This document shows positions 50,501-59,529 of a stretch of 64,000 bases of DNA, piece by piece. Under the pieces are notes generated by a model. The model did no database searches. It had not been told where the DNA came from and saw only the letters and a list, made by a program, of their open reading frames with translations. The stretch is from Chitinophagales bacterium (GTDB taxonomy: Bacteria; Bacteroidota; Bacteroidia; Chitinophagales; Chitinophagaceae): positions 1 to 64,000 of the forward strand of contig JANXQO010000007.1 in NCBI GenBank assembly GCA_025353485.1, read 5' to 3'. The stretch's first letter is position 1. Each line of letters begins with the position of its first letter. Position numbers and translations under genes: made by a program.

Positions 50501-50734
50501 GAAGTATCTCTTTCTTACAGCCTTCCTGCTAAGCTATTGAATAAAACACCTTTTGGAAGTTTATCTCTTACTCTGTCTGGTCAAAATTTATGGTACAGGG
50601 CGCCTAATACACCTAAATATATGCACTTTGATCCTGAAACATCCGGTTTGGGTACAGGCTCATACAGAGGCTTTGAATTCATTGGCGGACCATCTTCACG
50701 CAGATTTGGCGGAAGCATAAGAGTAACTTTTTAA
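47570..50734 (+). CDS. SusC/RagA family TonB-linked outer membrane protein (copy 2)
   Basis: 1054 aa; EVVVTALGIKREKKALGYAVS, ILNGKTPGVDIG, ISILRGLSASVLYGEQGRNGVILITTK. Confidence 0.95.
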   Translation: MRRFLTLFTVLMLSAALASAQTQVVTGKVTDENSNPVARASVQEKNSKKGTITDANGDFSLSTTRGTTLVISSVGYEKIEILAGNSPIVVSLRTSNQNLTEVVVTALGIKREKKALGYAVSTVDSKQLEQRSETDITRILNGKTPGVDIGATSGLSGSGTNIIIRGLSTISGNSTPLFVVDGAPFDASTNAQADFRYGNQTSSRFLDLDPNNIESISILRGLSASVLYGEQGRNGVILITTKNGSTRRINKKTEISLAQSVFANKVILPDFQNEYGGGTNQSTGFAFFSNWGAHFTNPPVMLLHPYSRAAYAVAFPDLQGKLIPYEAHPNNVKDFFRTGYVTTTSLNVAGSPGPNSTVSASYTLSKDEGYTRGNDVLKHSFGIGGNAKLSNNFSVSATAHYVFTDYKTPPNARSAGSAATNGPGVFADIMYTPRSNDLSNWPFEDPLTGGSIYYRGDNGIQNPYWTTKYVKFREKINRVYGQASLKYDFSNHFNITYRIGLDTYGEENTFQTPKGGIQYSLGAFETVNITNNILNHNLIANYTTKLNSDLDLSITAGGDLSSSVYKQTGIYSTTQLVFNLFNHNNFVNHTNKGLIGENLDFTSEQESLGIFGEGTVGYKDFLYGTVGARNSWVSTLEPANRSLFYPSGSISFIPTSAIESLKGNRWINYTKLRVGYATSARFPDPYRTRAALSIGSNVFIDRSGTQVNTNSIPNRLPNPDLKPELLSELEAGLEGKFIKSRVTLDFTWYDRKSKNQIVTQQLDPSTGYDQKEINVGTVENKGIEVGLGITPLKSKNFTWDFLINFTRNRNKVLELPEGTKQIPVAGFTDLGGFAIVGKPLGIMQSYYTQRDPKTGLKIVDNLGTYLSSTEIGIIGDPNPDYKASLINNISYKGLSFHMQWDYTKGGDIYSTTIRALFARGVTKDALFDRNLPLILPAVKQDGTPNDIQVSAFEAYFNSIGFGPSGESVYDATLIRLREVSLSYSLPAKLLNKTPFGSLSLTLSGQNLWYRAPNTPKYMHFDPETSGLGTGSYRGFEFIGGPSSRRFGGSIRVTF

Positions 50735-50752
50735 ATTTTAAACGTAAACGAA

Positions 50753-52402
50753 ATGAAAAAAATAAAAAAATATATACTGATTGCATCGATCGCAATGATA
50801 GCTTTCAGTTGCAAAAAATTTGATACCCTTTTGGATAATCCAAATGCACCATCACCTACTTCGGCTGACGTGGATCTTTATTTTAACCAGGTTCAATTAA
50901 GCTATGTCAATGTTTTTAATACAGCAGAGGATTTTGGTGCACAATTAACAAGGATGTATGTGTATTACGGACCCAATTATTCCAATGGCTATTCACCTCA
51001 AAGTTTTGATGGAATTTGGGGATCAGCATATGAAGGGGTATTAAAAAATGCTAATGTTATGATACCATTAGCAAAATCGCAGGGTAAATATTTTCATGCC
51101 GCCATAACTGAAGTATTAAAGGCCCAAACTTTATTTACTTTGGTTGACCTATTTGGCGATGTACCTTACAGTGAAGCTAATTTAGGAGTGGCTAACCAAA
51201 ACCCTAAGGCGGATCCCGGTGCATCTGTTTATAAAGCGGCTTTGGATCTGTTGGATAGTGCAATTTTAGATTTAGGTAAAACAAGTTCTGTTAATCCATC
51301 TGTAATATTATTTAACCCTAGTACAAAAGCAGGATGGATTAAAGTTGCCAATACAATGAAATTAAGGGCATATGTAAATACACGATTGGTAGATAATACA
51401 GTTGGCGCTAAAATTCAGGCACTTGTTACAGGGGGTAATCTTATCACAACTGCAGCTGATGAATTCACTTTCAAATATGGTACAAACCAATCTACACCTA
51501 ATACCCGTCACCCAAGATTTAATGGAAATTATACAGGTGCCGGTGCAGCAGGTGATTATGTTGGTGTGTATTATATGTATGCATTGCAGGTTGAAAAAGG
51601 AATTATTGATCCACGTACACGTTATTATTTCTATCGTCAAACGGTCACTTCACCGGGGAATGTACAACAACAGCCTTGTGCGTACCAAACCAGGCCCGCC
51701 CACTATGCTCCTACAGATCCGTTTTGTGAAATAGGTTCAGGATACTGGGGGCGTAACCATGGAGATGCAACAGGTATTCCACCGGACGGTAGTCTTAGGA
51801 CAGAGCCCGGAGTATATCCTGCGGGAGGAAAATTTGATTGCAGTGAGGGTACTGCAGCGTCAGGGTCAACCGCTGCATTAAGTAGTGGTGCAAAAGGTGC
51901 TGGAATTTCTCCTATCTGGATGTCGTTCTTTACTGATTTCACTTTGGCAGAAGCCGCCTTAACTACTCCAGGATACACAGGGGATGCCCGTGCCTCTTTA
52001 TTAAATGGTGTTACTAATTCAATTAACAGGGTAATGAGTTTTCCTGCAGAGATTGGTACAGTAGCATGCGCCACAAGAGTTCCCACTCCAGCTGCAGTAA
52101 CGGCTTATATTAATTTTGTAATGGCTCAATATGATGCTGCTGCAACCACCAGTGCTAAACTTGATGTTGTATTAAAGGAATACTATATAGCGCTTTGGGG
52201 TAATGGATTAGAGGCTTACAATATGTATCGCAGAACAAGCAGGCCAAGAGGTTTACAACCAACAATTCTGCCTGGCCCTGGTGCGTTCATAAGAACTTTC
52301 TTATACCCATCTGTTTATGTTAACCTTAATACAAATGCAAAACAGAAAGCAGACTGGGCACAAAAAGCATTTTGGGATACTAATCCTGATCCATTATTTT
52401 AA
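50753..52402 (+). CDS. SusD/RagB family lipoprotein (copy 2)
   Basis: 549 aa; AFSCKKFDTLLDNPNAPSP lipobox; SusD-like. Confidence 0.9.
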   Translation: MKKIKKYILIASIAMIAFSCKKFDTLLDNPNAPSPTSADVDLYFNQVQLSYVNVFNTAEDFGAQLTRMYVYYGPNYSNGYSPQSFDGIWGSAYEGVLKNANVMIPLAKSQGKYFHAAITEVLKAQTLFTLVDLFGDVPYSEANLGVANQNPKADPGASVYKAALDLLDSAILDLGKTSSVNPSVILFNPSTKAGWIKVANTMKLRAYVNTRLVDNTVGAKIQALVTGGNLITTAADEFTFKYGTNQSTPNTRHPRFNGNYTGAGAAGDYVGVYYMYALQVEKGIIDPRTRYYFYRQTVTSPGNVQQQPCAYQTRPAHYAPTDPFCEIGSGYWGRNHGDATGIPPDGSLRTEPGVYPAGGKFDCSEGTAASGSTAALSSGAKGAGISPIWMSFFTDFTLAEAALTTPGYTGDARASLLNGVTNSINRVMSFPAEIGTVACATRVPTPAAVTAYINFVMAQYDAAATTSAKLDVVLKEYYIALWGNGLEAYNMYRRTSRPRGLQPTILPGPGAFIRTFLYPSVYVNLNTNAKQKADWAQKAFWDTNPDPLF

Positions 52403-52421
52403 AAATTTAAATTAAGCAATT

Positions 52422-53351
52422 ATGAAACAATATAAATTAATAATACTCGGGTTGCTTCTCTCCTTCAGCTTTATTGCTTGCAAGAAGACAAATTCCGATC
52501 GAATTACATCGGTGGATCAATTGGGTATAGGTTCTTATATATATTTAGATTCTGTAATTAATAATAATAAGGGTTTTAGTTTGTCAACTTTTAATACAGC
52601 ATCAATTGGAATAATAGTACATGGTGTAGGGGAACCCATTTCTAAAATAATAACCTATGTAAGCAGCAGTGTAGATGCTTCCGGAAATCCTAGTAACAGT
52701 ACAGTTAAAACAACCTGGAGAAAAATTAAAGAAACTACTCCGGTTGATAATAAAGCAACTATTACGGTTTCAGGAGCAGAAATACTCACAGCATTGGGGG
52801 TACCTTTAGCTTCAATAAAAGCGGGTTTCCAATATGTTTTTTACAATGAAATTGTAACAACCAGTGGTAAAACTTATAATATAAATAACACCAACACTGA
52901 GTTTGAATCAGCACCGGATTATCATATGGCATTTCGCTTTTCAGGAACTGTTGTTTGCCCCTTTGATATTACACCTTTTCAAGGCAACTTTGTTGTCGTT
53001 ATTGACAAATGGCAGGATACTAACCCTGGTGATATAATTGTTCTAACTCCGATAGATGCTACTCATTTTTCGTTTAATTATAACCCTACTAACCATCCCG
53101 GTACTCTCATAGGTTCTAAGCCTATTATAGTTACTGTTGCACCGGCTACTAATACACCCTCAATTGCATTCCAAACTGTAGGTACTAAGTGGACTTATGA
53201 CCCTCCCGGCGCTGCTCCACCAACTGCCAGAACCAGGTCAACAGATGCTAATACATTAAATGCTTGCTCAGGTACTATAACATTAGTTATGATGTGGGGT
53301 GAAGAAGGAACGGAATATCCAGGTTATACACTTACTTTAAGAAAACAGTAA
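52422..53351 (+). CDS. Lipoprotein following SusCD (copy 2)
   Basis: 309 aa; FIACKKTNSD lipobox. Confidence 0.65.
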   Translation: MKQYKLIILGLLLSFSFIACKKTNSDRITSVDQLGIGSYIYLDSVINNNKGFSLSTFNTASIGIIVHGVGEPISKIITYVSSSVDASGNPSNSTVKTTWRKIKETTPVDNKATITVSGAEILTALGVPLASIKAGFQYVFYNEIVTTSGKTYNINNTNTEFESAPDYHMAFRFSGTVVCPFDITPFQGNFVVVIDKWQDTNPGDIIVLTPIDATHFSFNYNPTNHPGTLIGSKPIIVTVAPATNTPSIAFQTVGTKWTYDPPGAAPPTARTRSTDANTLNACSGTITLVMMWGEEGTEYPGYTLTLRKQ

Positions 53352-53374
53352 TATTTTTTATTATACACGTATTA

Positions 53375-53410
53375 AAAACGGCTTTCAATTAAGAAAGCCG
53401 TTTTAATTTT
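53375..53410 (+). terminator. Terminator after SusCD set 2
   Basis: AAAACGGCTTTC-aattaa-GAAAGCCGTTTTAATTTT. Confidence 0.85.
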
Positions 53411-53457
53411 TATCTAAGTCTAATTAGGTAATTTTGAAGATCACTAATAAATAATAA

Positions 53458-53772
53458 ATGGATATTCCAAAAGATCAGCCCAACCAATTAAATATTGAAA
53501 TTTCTGAAGAAATTTCGGAAGGAGTATATGCAAACCTTGCCATCATTACACACAGTCATGCTGAGTTTATTGTTGATTTTGTAAATGTTATGCCGGGTAC
53601 ACCTAAGAGTAAAGTAAAAAGCAGGATAATTTTAACCCCAACTCATGCCAAGCGCTTTATGAAAGCTATGATAGATAATGTAAAAAAGTTTGAAACAGTA
53701 AATGGTAATATTCAGGATATTGAAGCTGTTGAACTTCCTTTTAATTTTGGAGGTCCTACTGCACAGGCATAG
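53458..53772 (+). CDS. DUF3467 domain-containing protein
   Basis: 104 aa; EGVYANLAIITHSHAEFIVDFVNVMPGTPKSKVKSRIILTPTHAKRFMKAM. Confidence 0.88.
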   Translation: MDIPKDQPNQLNIEISEEISEGVYANLAIITHSHAEFIVDFVNVMPGTPKSKVKSRIILTPTHAKRFMKAMIDNVKKFETVNGNIQDIEAVELPFNFGGPTAQA

Positions 53773-53779
53773 AAAATAA

Positions 53780-54481
53780 TTAAAGCATTCCTTCATCTGC
53801 AAAACTATAATATCCATCCTCACTTACAATAATGTGATCCATTACCCGGATGTCAAAATATTTTGCAGCTTCTTTTATTTTTAAAGTAAGTTCTTCATCA
53901 GCCTTGCTTGGTTTTAAATTACCTGAAGGATGATTATGGCATAATACAATTGCAGTGGCATCCTGTTCTAAAGCTTTTTTTAAAATTACCCGGGGATCAG
54001 CCACAGTGCCTGTTATACCGCCTTTGCTAATAATTTCAAAATGATTTATTTTATTAGCTCGGTTTAAAAATACTACTGCAAAAATTTCATATGCATAATC
54101 TTTTAAAGTTGCTTTTAAATATTCGGCAATATCGTTACTCGATTTTATACTTGCTTTTACAAGAGAAGCAGAAGCCTGTCTTCTTCTTCCCAACTCCATA
54201 GCCGCTGCTAATGTAATAGCTTTGGCTTCTCCAATTCCTTTAATTGTCATTAAATCATTTACAGAAAGTTTACCAAGCTCATTTAAATTGTTTTTTCCTA
54301 AAAGCAAAACCTCTTTCGCAATTTCAACTGCGCTTTTATTTTTACTGCCGGTACTTATTAAAATGGCCAACAATTCTGAATCACTTAAAACTATTGCTCC
54401 TTTTGTAAAAAGTTTTTCTCTTGGCCTGTCATCTAAAGCCCAGTTTTTAATAGAAGTGGAAGAGTTGTTTAAACTTTTCAT
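53780..54481 (-). CDS. radC: RadC family JAB-domain protein
   Basis: 233 aa; DDRPREKLFTKGAIVLSDSELLAILI, ALEQDATAIVLCHNHPSGNLKPSKADEELT. Confidence 0.94.
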   Translation of the reverse strand: MKSLNNSSTSIKNWALDDRPREKLFTKGAIVLSDSELLAILISTGSKNKSAVEIAKEVLLLGKNNLNELGKLSVNDLMTIKGIGEAKAITLAAAMELGRRRQASASLVKASIKSSNDIAEYLKATLKDYAYEIFAVVFLNRANKINHFEIISKGGITGTVADPRVILKKALEQDATAIVLCHNHPSGNLKPSKADEELTLKIKEAAKYFDIRVMDHIIVSEDGYYSFADEGML

Positions 54482-54552
54482 ACCTGCATGTTAATTCATC
54501 GCAATATAAATTATAATTTCGCTGCACATTTTATTGTGGCTAAAATAAATTC

Positions 54553-55509
54553 ATGATGCATACAAACGTAAAAATTTTTTCAGGCACAGGATCACTTCAA
54601 CTTTCAAATCAAATTGCATCAAAGTTTGGTGAGCCTTTGGGCAAAATAAATATTCAAAAATTCAGCGATGGAGAAATAAGTGTAGAATTTCAGGAAAGTA
54701 TTAGAGGACAATTTGTTTTTTTAGTGCAAAGTACATTTGCTCCAACAGATAACCTGATGGAATTACTTTTAATGATTGATGCTGCAAAAAGAGCTTCAGC
54801 CTATAAAGTAATTGCTGTTATTCCCTATTATGGTTATGCACGGCAGGATAGAAAGGACAGGCCAAGGGTGGCAATCGGGTCTAAACTGGTTGCAAATATG
54901 CTTACTGCAGCCGGAGCTGACAGGGTAATAACTATGGATCTGCATGCTCCGCAAATTCAGGGATATTTTGATATACCCGTTGATCATTTAGATTCATCTG
55001 CTATTTTTATTCCTTATATAGAAAATCTAAAATTAAAAAATTTAACTTTCGCAGCTCCCGACGTTGGCAGTGCTAATCGTATCAGGGAAATTGCAAGTTA
55101 TTTTGAAGTGGATATGGTTATTTGTGATAAGCATCGTAAACGAGCCAATGAAATTAGCAGCATGGTAGTAATAGGTGATGTAACTAACCGGGATATTGTT
55201 TTAATAGATGATATCTGTGACACCGGAGGTACATTATCAAAAAGTGCAGGATTACTTGTAGAAAAAGGCGCAAGAAGTGTAAGAGCGTTTTGTACACATC
55301 CGGTATTAAGTGGTAATGCTTATGAAAATATAGAAAAAAGCGATTTAATTGAACTGGTAGTTTGTGATACAATCCCTGCCCGAAAAATAATTCCTAAAAT
55401 AAAAGTTGTATCAGTTGCAGATTTATTTGCTATTGCCATACGTAACGCTGTCGAAAATAAAAGTATAAATAGTTTATTCCTTCGCAGCAAAATGATGAAT
55501 AGAAAGTAG
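54553..55509 (+). CDS. prs: Ribose-phosphate pyrophosphokinase
   Basis: 318 aa; KFSDGEISVEFQESIRG, YYGYARQDRKDRPR, VLIDDICDTGGTL. Confidence 0.95.
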   Translation: MMHTNVKIFSGTGSLQLSNQIASKFGEPLGKINIQKFSDGEISVEFQESIRGQFVFLVQSTFAPTDNLMELLLMIDAAKRASAYKVIAVIPYYGYARQDRKDRPRVAIGSKLVANMLTAAGADRVITMDLHAPQIQGYFDIPVDHLDSSAIFIPYIENLKLKNLTFAAPDVGSANRIREIASYFEVDMVICDKHRKRANEISSMVVIGDVTNRDIVLIDDICDTGGTLSKSAGLLVEKGARSVRAFCTHPVLSGNAYENIEKSDLIELVVCDTIPARKIIPKIKVVSVADLFAIAIRNAVENKSINSLFLRSKMMNRK

Positions 55510-55634
55510 AACAGCAGTATTGAGTGATTAGTAATAATTTGGGGTTGAAAATCAAAAGATTAATTTGTCTATTGACAATTGCCTGTTAGCACTTTTCCCT
55601 TACCTTTGCGCCTCAAAAATTAAATAAAAATAAA

Positions 55635-56282
55635 ATGAATACTATTACAATCGAAGGACAACTCAGGACCGAATTTGGTAAAGCAGCCACCCGCCAACTT
55701 CGCTCTGAGGAAAAAGTGCCAGGTGTAATTTACGGCGGTGCAAAAGAAATAAACTTTTCGGCCCCTGCAACTGCATTTAAAAATATCGTTTATACTCCGG
55801 ATTTTATGCTCGCAGAACTTAATATAGATGGTACTGCCTATCATTGTGTGCTAAAAGATTTACAGTTTAATAAAGTTAGTGATCACCTGATTCACGTAGA
55901 TTTTCTGGAGTTGGTTGAAGACAAAAAGGTTACAGTTACACTGCCTTTAAAGTTTAAGGGTGTTCCTGCAGGTGTAAAAGCAGGAGGAAAATTGGTAACT
56001 AAAATGAAATCCCTGAAAATAAAAACACTGCCAAAACATTTGCGTGAAAATATTGAGATAGACATAAGCCATCTTGAGCTAAATGATAATCTCCGTGTTC
56101 AGGATGTGAAAGCAGAAAATATGGAAGTGCTTAATTCACCACGTATTCCAATAGCATCTGTTACATTAACACGCCAGCTAAAACAGGAAGAGGCAACCAC
56201 CACAGTTAAGGCCCCTGTAGCTTTAGGTACAACTGTGGCATCTGCAGCTACAATAAAACCAGCGCCGGCAGCAAAAAAATAA
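55635..56282 (+). CDS. rplY: 50S ribosomal protein L25/general stress protein Ctc
   Basis: 215 aa; GQLRTEFGKAATRQLRSEEKVPGVIYGG, HLIHVDFLELVEDKKVTVTLPLKFKGVPAGVKAGGKL. Confidence 0.93.
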   Translation: MNTITIEGQLRTEFGKAATRQLRSEEKVPGVIYGGAKEINFSAPATAFKNIVYTPDFMLAELNIDGTAYHCVLKDLQFNKVSDHLIHVDFLELVEDKKVTVTLPLKFKGVPAGVKAGGKLVTKMKSLKIKTLPKHLRENIEIDISHLELNDNLRVQDVKAENMEVLNSPRIPIASVTLTRQLKQEEATTTVKAPVALGTTVASAATIKPAPAAKK

Positions 56283-56303
56283 CATAGTAAGTTTTTATTT
56301 TAA

Positions 56304-56336
56304 ATATATGCCCTTGCGAGAGGGCATATATGTTTT
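56304..56336 (+). terminator. Terminator after rplY/ctc
   Basis: ATATATGCCCTTgcgagAGGGCATATATGTTTT. Confidence 0.75.
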
Positions 56337-56389
56337 ACTTAGGGGTACTAACTACAAACTTGCTTACCTTTGCCCACTAATTTTTTAAT

Positions 56390-58234
56390 ATGGGAATGGA
56401 TAGAAATACGATAATTGGCTTTGTGTTATTAGCGCTTTTATTTTTTGGATATTTTTATTATAACAAGCAGGGACAGCAGGCTTTAGTAGACAAACAACAT
56501 ATTGAAGATTCAATTACCAAATTAAAACCTAAAACCGATTCTATAGTTGCTAAAACAGATTCTTCTAAAAAAGATTCTTCTGTAAAACAAATACCCTCTG
56601 CCTTTCAACAGGATTCAGCAGCTAATGTTGAACAATTAACAACTTTAGAAAATGATGTAATAAAAATAATTTTTACTAACAAAGGAGGTCAGCCTAAGAT
56701 TGTAGAATTAAAAAAGTTTAAAACATTTGATGGTAAACCTTTAATTCTGGAAAATGGAAATTTCAATAAAATATCTTACCCGGTAAATACAGGCACAAAT
56801 CAAACTGCCCAAACATCTGACATGTTTTTTAAACCTCAACAGGTTATTACTTCTGCTGATGGAAAAAATAGTCTCACCTATACGTTACACAATTTACAAG
56901 GTGAAACAATTGAACACCAGTTTATTTTACCAGACCATGAGTACATGCTGGATTTTAATATAGTATTTAATGGTGCCGATAAATTAATCACACAAAACAA
57001 AATTAATCTTACATGGCAGGCTCAGGCTCCGCAGGTTGAAAAAGATATTCAACATGAAAGACTTCAATCTCATGTTGATTATGTAAAAGATGGCGATTAT
57101 GATTTTGAAAATCTTGGCTCCGGCAGCGATAAAAAATTTGATAAACCTGTAGAATGGATAACATTAAAACAACAATTTTTTGCTACAGCAATTATTGCAA
57201 AAAATAAATTTGAAAGTGCAGACATACAATGGACAGTACCATCTGATACCGGCTTGCATATTATAGCGCAGGCCACTTCTAATTGCAAAATAAATATACC
57301 CAATGGTTCAGTTGCAAATGTTCCCCTGCAATTATTTTACGGGCCAAGTGATTATAAAATTTTAAAATCATATGGAAATCAAATGCATAATATAGTCCCT
57401 TTGGGTAGCGGGATTTTTGCATTTGTAAAGTATATTAACCGTGGTTTTATAATGCCGGTTTTTAATTATATGGGAAGTAAAATAGCAAGTTTTGGATTAG
57501 TGATTGCGCTTCTTACAATCATCATCAGGTTATTGATTTCACCTCTTACCTACCAAAGTTATGTAAGTGGAGCAAAGATGAAATTATTAAAACCGGAGAT
57601 AGATGCATTAAAAATAAAATTCGCAGATGATAAGCAAGCCTTTGGAATGGAGCAAATGAAATTATTTAAAAGTGCCGGTGTAAACCCGTTAGGGGGCTGT
57701 ATTCCGGCTTTATTGCAAATACCAATATTCTTTGCTTTATATAATTTCTTTAACTCAAATATTGCATTGCGTGGGCAAAGTTTTTGGTGGGCTAAAGATC
57801 TTTCAGCGTATGATTCAATTTATAACCTTCCTTTCAATATTCCGTTATATGGCAGCCATATAAGTTTGTTTACCATTTTTGCAGTAGTAACCAGTTTGCT
57901 TATCTCTTTATACGGAATGGCTAATATGCAGGACAATAGCAATCCTGTAATGAAGTATATGCCATTTATTTTCCCCGTAATTTTATTAGGCGTATTTAAT
58001 AGCCAGCCTGCTGCCTTAACCTGGTATTATACTGTTTCAAATGCAATTACATTAGTTATTCAATTTGTTATACAGAAATATATAATTAATCATGAAAAAA
58101 TATTAGCTCAGCTTGAAGCAAACAAAAAGAAACCTGTAGTAAAAAGTAAATGGCAGGAAAGGGTTCAGGCTATGCAGGCGAATAATCAAAAATTGCAATC
58201 CATGAAACAAAAAACCAATAAAGAAAAGAAATAG
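56390..58234 (+). CDS. yidC: Membrane protein insertase YidC
   Basis: 614 aa; MGMDRNTIIGFVLLALLFFGYFYYN, SPLTYQSYVSGAKMKLLKPEIDALK, NPLGGCIPALLQIPIFFALYNFF. Confidence 0.96.
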   Translation: MGMDRNTIIGFVLLALLFFGYFYYNKQGQQALVDKQHIEDSITKLKPKTDSIVAKTDSSKKDSSVKQIPSAFQQDSAANVEQLTTLENDVIKIIFTNKGGQPKIVELKKFKTFDGKPLILENGNFNKISYPVNTGTNQTAQTSDMFFKPQQVITSADGKNSLTYTLHNLQGETIEHQFILPDHEYMLDFNIVFNGADKLITQNKINLTWQAQAPQVEKDIQHERLQSHVDYVKDGDYDFENLGSGSDKKFDKPVEWITLKQQFFATAIIAKNKFESADIQWTVPSDTGLHIIAQATSNCKINIPNGSVANVPLQLFYGPSDYKILKSYGNQMHNIVPLGSGIFAFVKYINRGFIMPVFNYMGSKIASFGLVIALLTIIIRLLISPLTYQSYVSGAKMKLLKPEIDALKIKFADDKQAFGMEQMKLFKSAGVNPLGGCIPALLQIPIFFALYNFFNSNIALRGQSFWWAKDLSAYDSIYNLPFNIPLYGSHISLFTIFAVVTSLLISLYGMANMQDNSNPVMKYMPFIFPVILLGVFNSQPAALTWYYTVSNAITLVIQFVIQKYIINHEKILAQLEANKKKPVVKSKWQERVQAMQANNQKLQSMKQKTNKEKK

Positions 58235-58313
58235 CCAGACATTCTATTTGCAACCATTTATTAAATTAAGAAGTCTTTTGATTGACGTTGCAAATTGTTT
58301 ATAAAATACTATA

Positions 58314-58964
58314 ATGAAAATTTTAATAACAGGATTTATTTTAATGCTTTTCTTAAATGCTTTTACAGTAAAAGCACAGAAGATAATTTCTGAAGGCACT
58401 TTGATCTACAATATCTCAATTCAAACCGGAAGCAGCGAACCTAAAATGGCTGATATGCTGGACGGCGCTACCACTGCTATTTATATAAAAGGTAGCCAAA
58501 GCCGAAGTGAACTGGTTAGCGGATTAGGCAGTGAGGTAACCATTTATGATTCCAAAAAAGGTTCAGGAGTTATTCTAAAAGACTACAGCGGACAAAAACT
58601 TATGATAACGCTTACCAAAGAAGATTGGGATAAAAAGAACAGTAAATATGAAGGCATAACTTTTGAATCAACTAATGAAACCCTTACTATTGCAGGTTAT
58701 AATTGCAGAAAAACTGTTGCCAAATTAAAAGATGGAAGTTCTTTTGTGGTTTATTATTCTCCTGAAATTGAAATGGCTGATAAAGATTATGATTCCCAAT
58801 TTAAAAACCTACCCGGGCTTGCTTTACAATATGAATGGCAATCTGGTAAAATGAAATTTAAATATACTTTATCAAAAATAAACTTTGATGTTATTGCTGT
58901 ATCAAAATTTGATATTCCGAAATCCGGCTATCGGGTTATGACATATAGTGAAACAAAAAAATAA
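58314..58964 (+). CDS. Secreted GLPGLI/DUF4412-like hypothetical protein
   Basis: 216 aa; signal peptide; GSQSRSELVSGLGSEVTIYDSKKGSGVILKDYSGQKLMI. Confidence 0.6.
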   Translation: MKILITGFILMLFLNAFTVKAQKIISEGTLIYNISIQTGSSEPKMADMLDGATTAIYIKGSQSRSELVSGLGSEVTIYDSKKGSGVILKDYSGQKLMITLTKEDWDKKNSKYEGITFESTNETLTIAGYNCRKTVAKLKDGSSFVVYYSPEIEMADKDYDSQFKNLPGLALQYEWQSGKMKFKYTLSKINFDVIAVSKFDIPKSGYRVMTYSETKK

Positions 58965-58990
58965 GATTATTGGGGAAAGCGTCTAATAAA

Positions 58991-59019
58991 AAATCCCGGA
59001 AATTTCCGGGTTTTTTTAT
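58991..59019 (+). terminator. Terminator after 58314..58964
   Basis: AATCCCGGAAATTTCCGGGTTTTTTT. Confidence 0.8.
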
Positions 59020-59035
59020 TTATGAAGAGTTGTAA

Positions 59036-59380
59036 TTATTTCGATCTGATTATTAGTTTATATCCGGAAGCCGGAGAATAAGATTGAATTAAAACTTTTT
59101 GTTTGTATGGCAGAATATAAATAGTATTTCCTTTTTGATAACTAACTATACTGTTAGTAAAAATAGAATTACCAACCTGTTGCTGGCTCATTATTGAATT
59201 ACCTCTATAGGTAAGACCTGATTTTAAATTAAAACCAATAGAACTTTTTAAAGTAGCTAGAGTTATTATATTAAAATGGATTTTATTCCTTCTTCCAAAG
59301 CCGCCTCTATCCGCTATTGCAACAAAAGTTACAAAGCAAACAAGCAATACAAGTGCAGCTATTTTGGATTTTTTGATCAT
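59036..59380 (-). CDS. Small secreted hypothetical protein
   Basis: ORF track 59036..59413; Met at 59380 gives a signal-peptide-like MIKKSKIAALVLLVCFVTFVAIA. Confidence 0.5.
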   Translation of the reverse strand: MIKKSKIAALVLLVCFVTFVAIADRGGFGRRNKIHFNIITLATLKSSIGFNLKSGLTYRGNSIMSQQQVGNSIFTNSIVSYQKGNTIYILPYKQKVLIQSYSPASGYKLIIRSK

Positions 59381-59529
59381 TAATAATTTTAATTTAATTA
59401 ACAAATTTAACAAAAAAAACTGAACTTCCTACATGTAATGTTATTTTTTTATACCCATTTTTTAGCGAAGAAGCTCAGGAAATCGTATGCGCCTTTTAAA
59501 ATAGATTAATTTTATATAACATTTATTAA

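Noticed and set aside
51703-52086. 127 aa ORF antisense to SusD copy 2
   Set aside because: Antisense shadow ORF; no signal or family motif.
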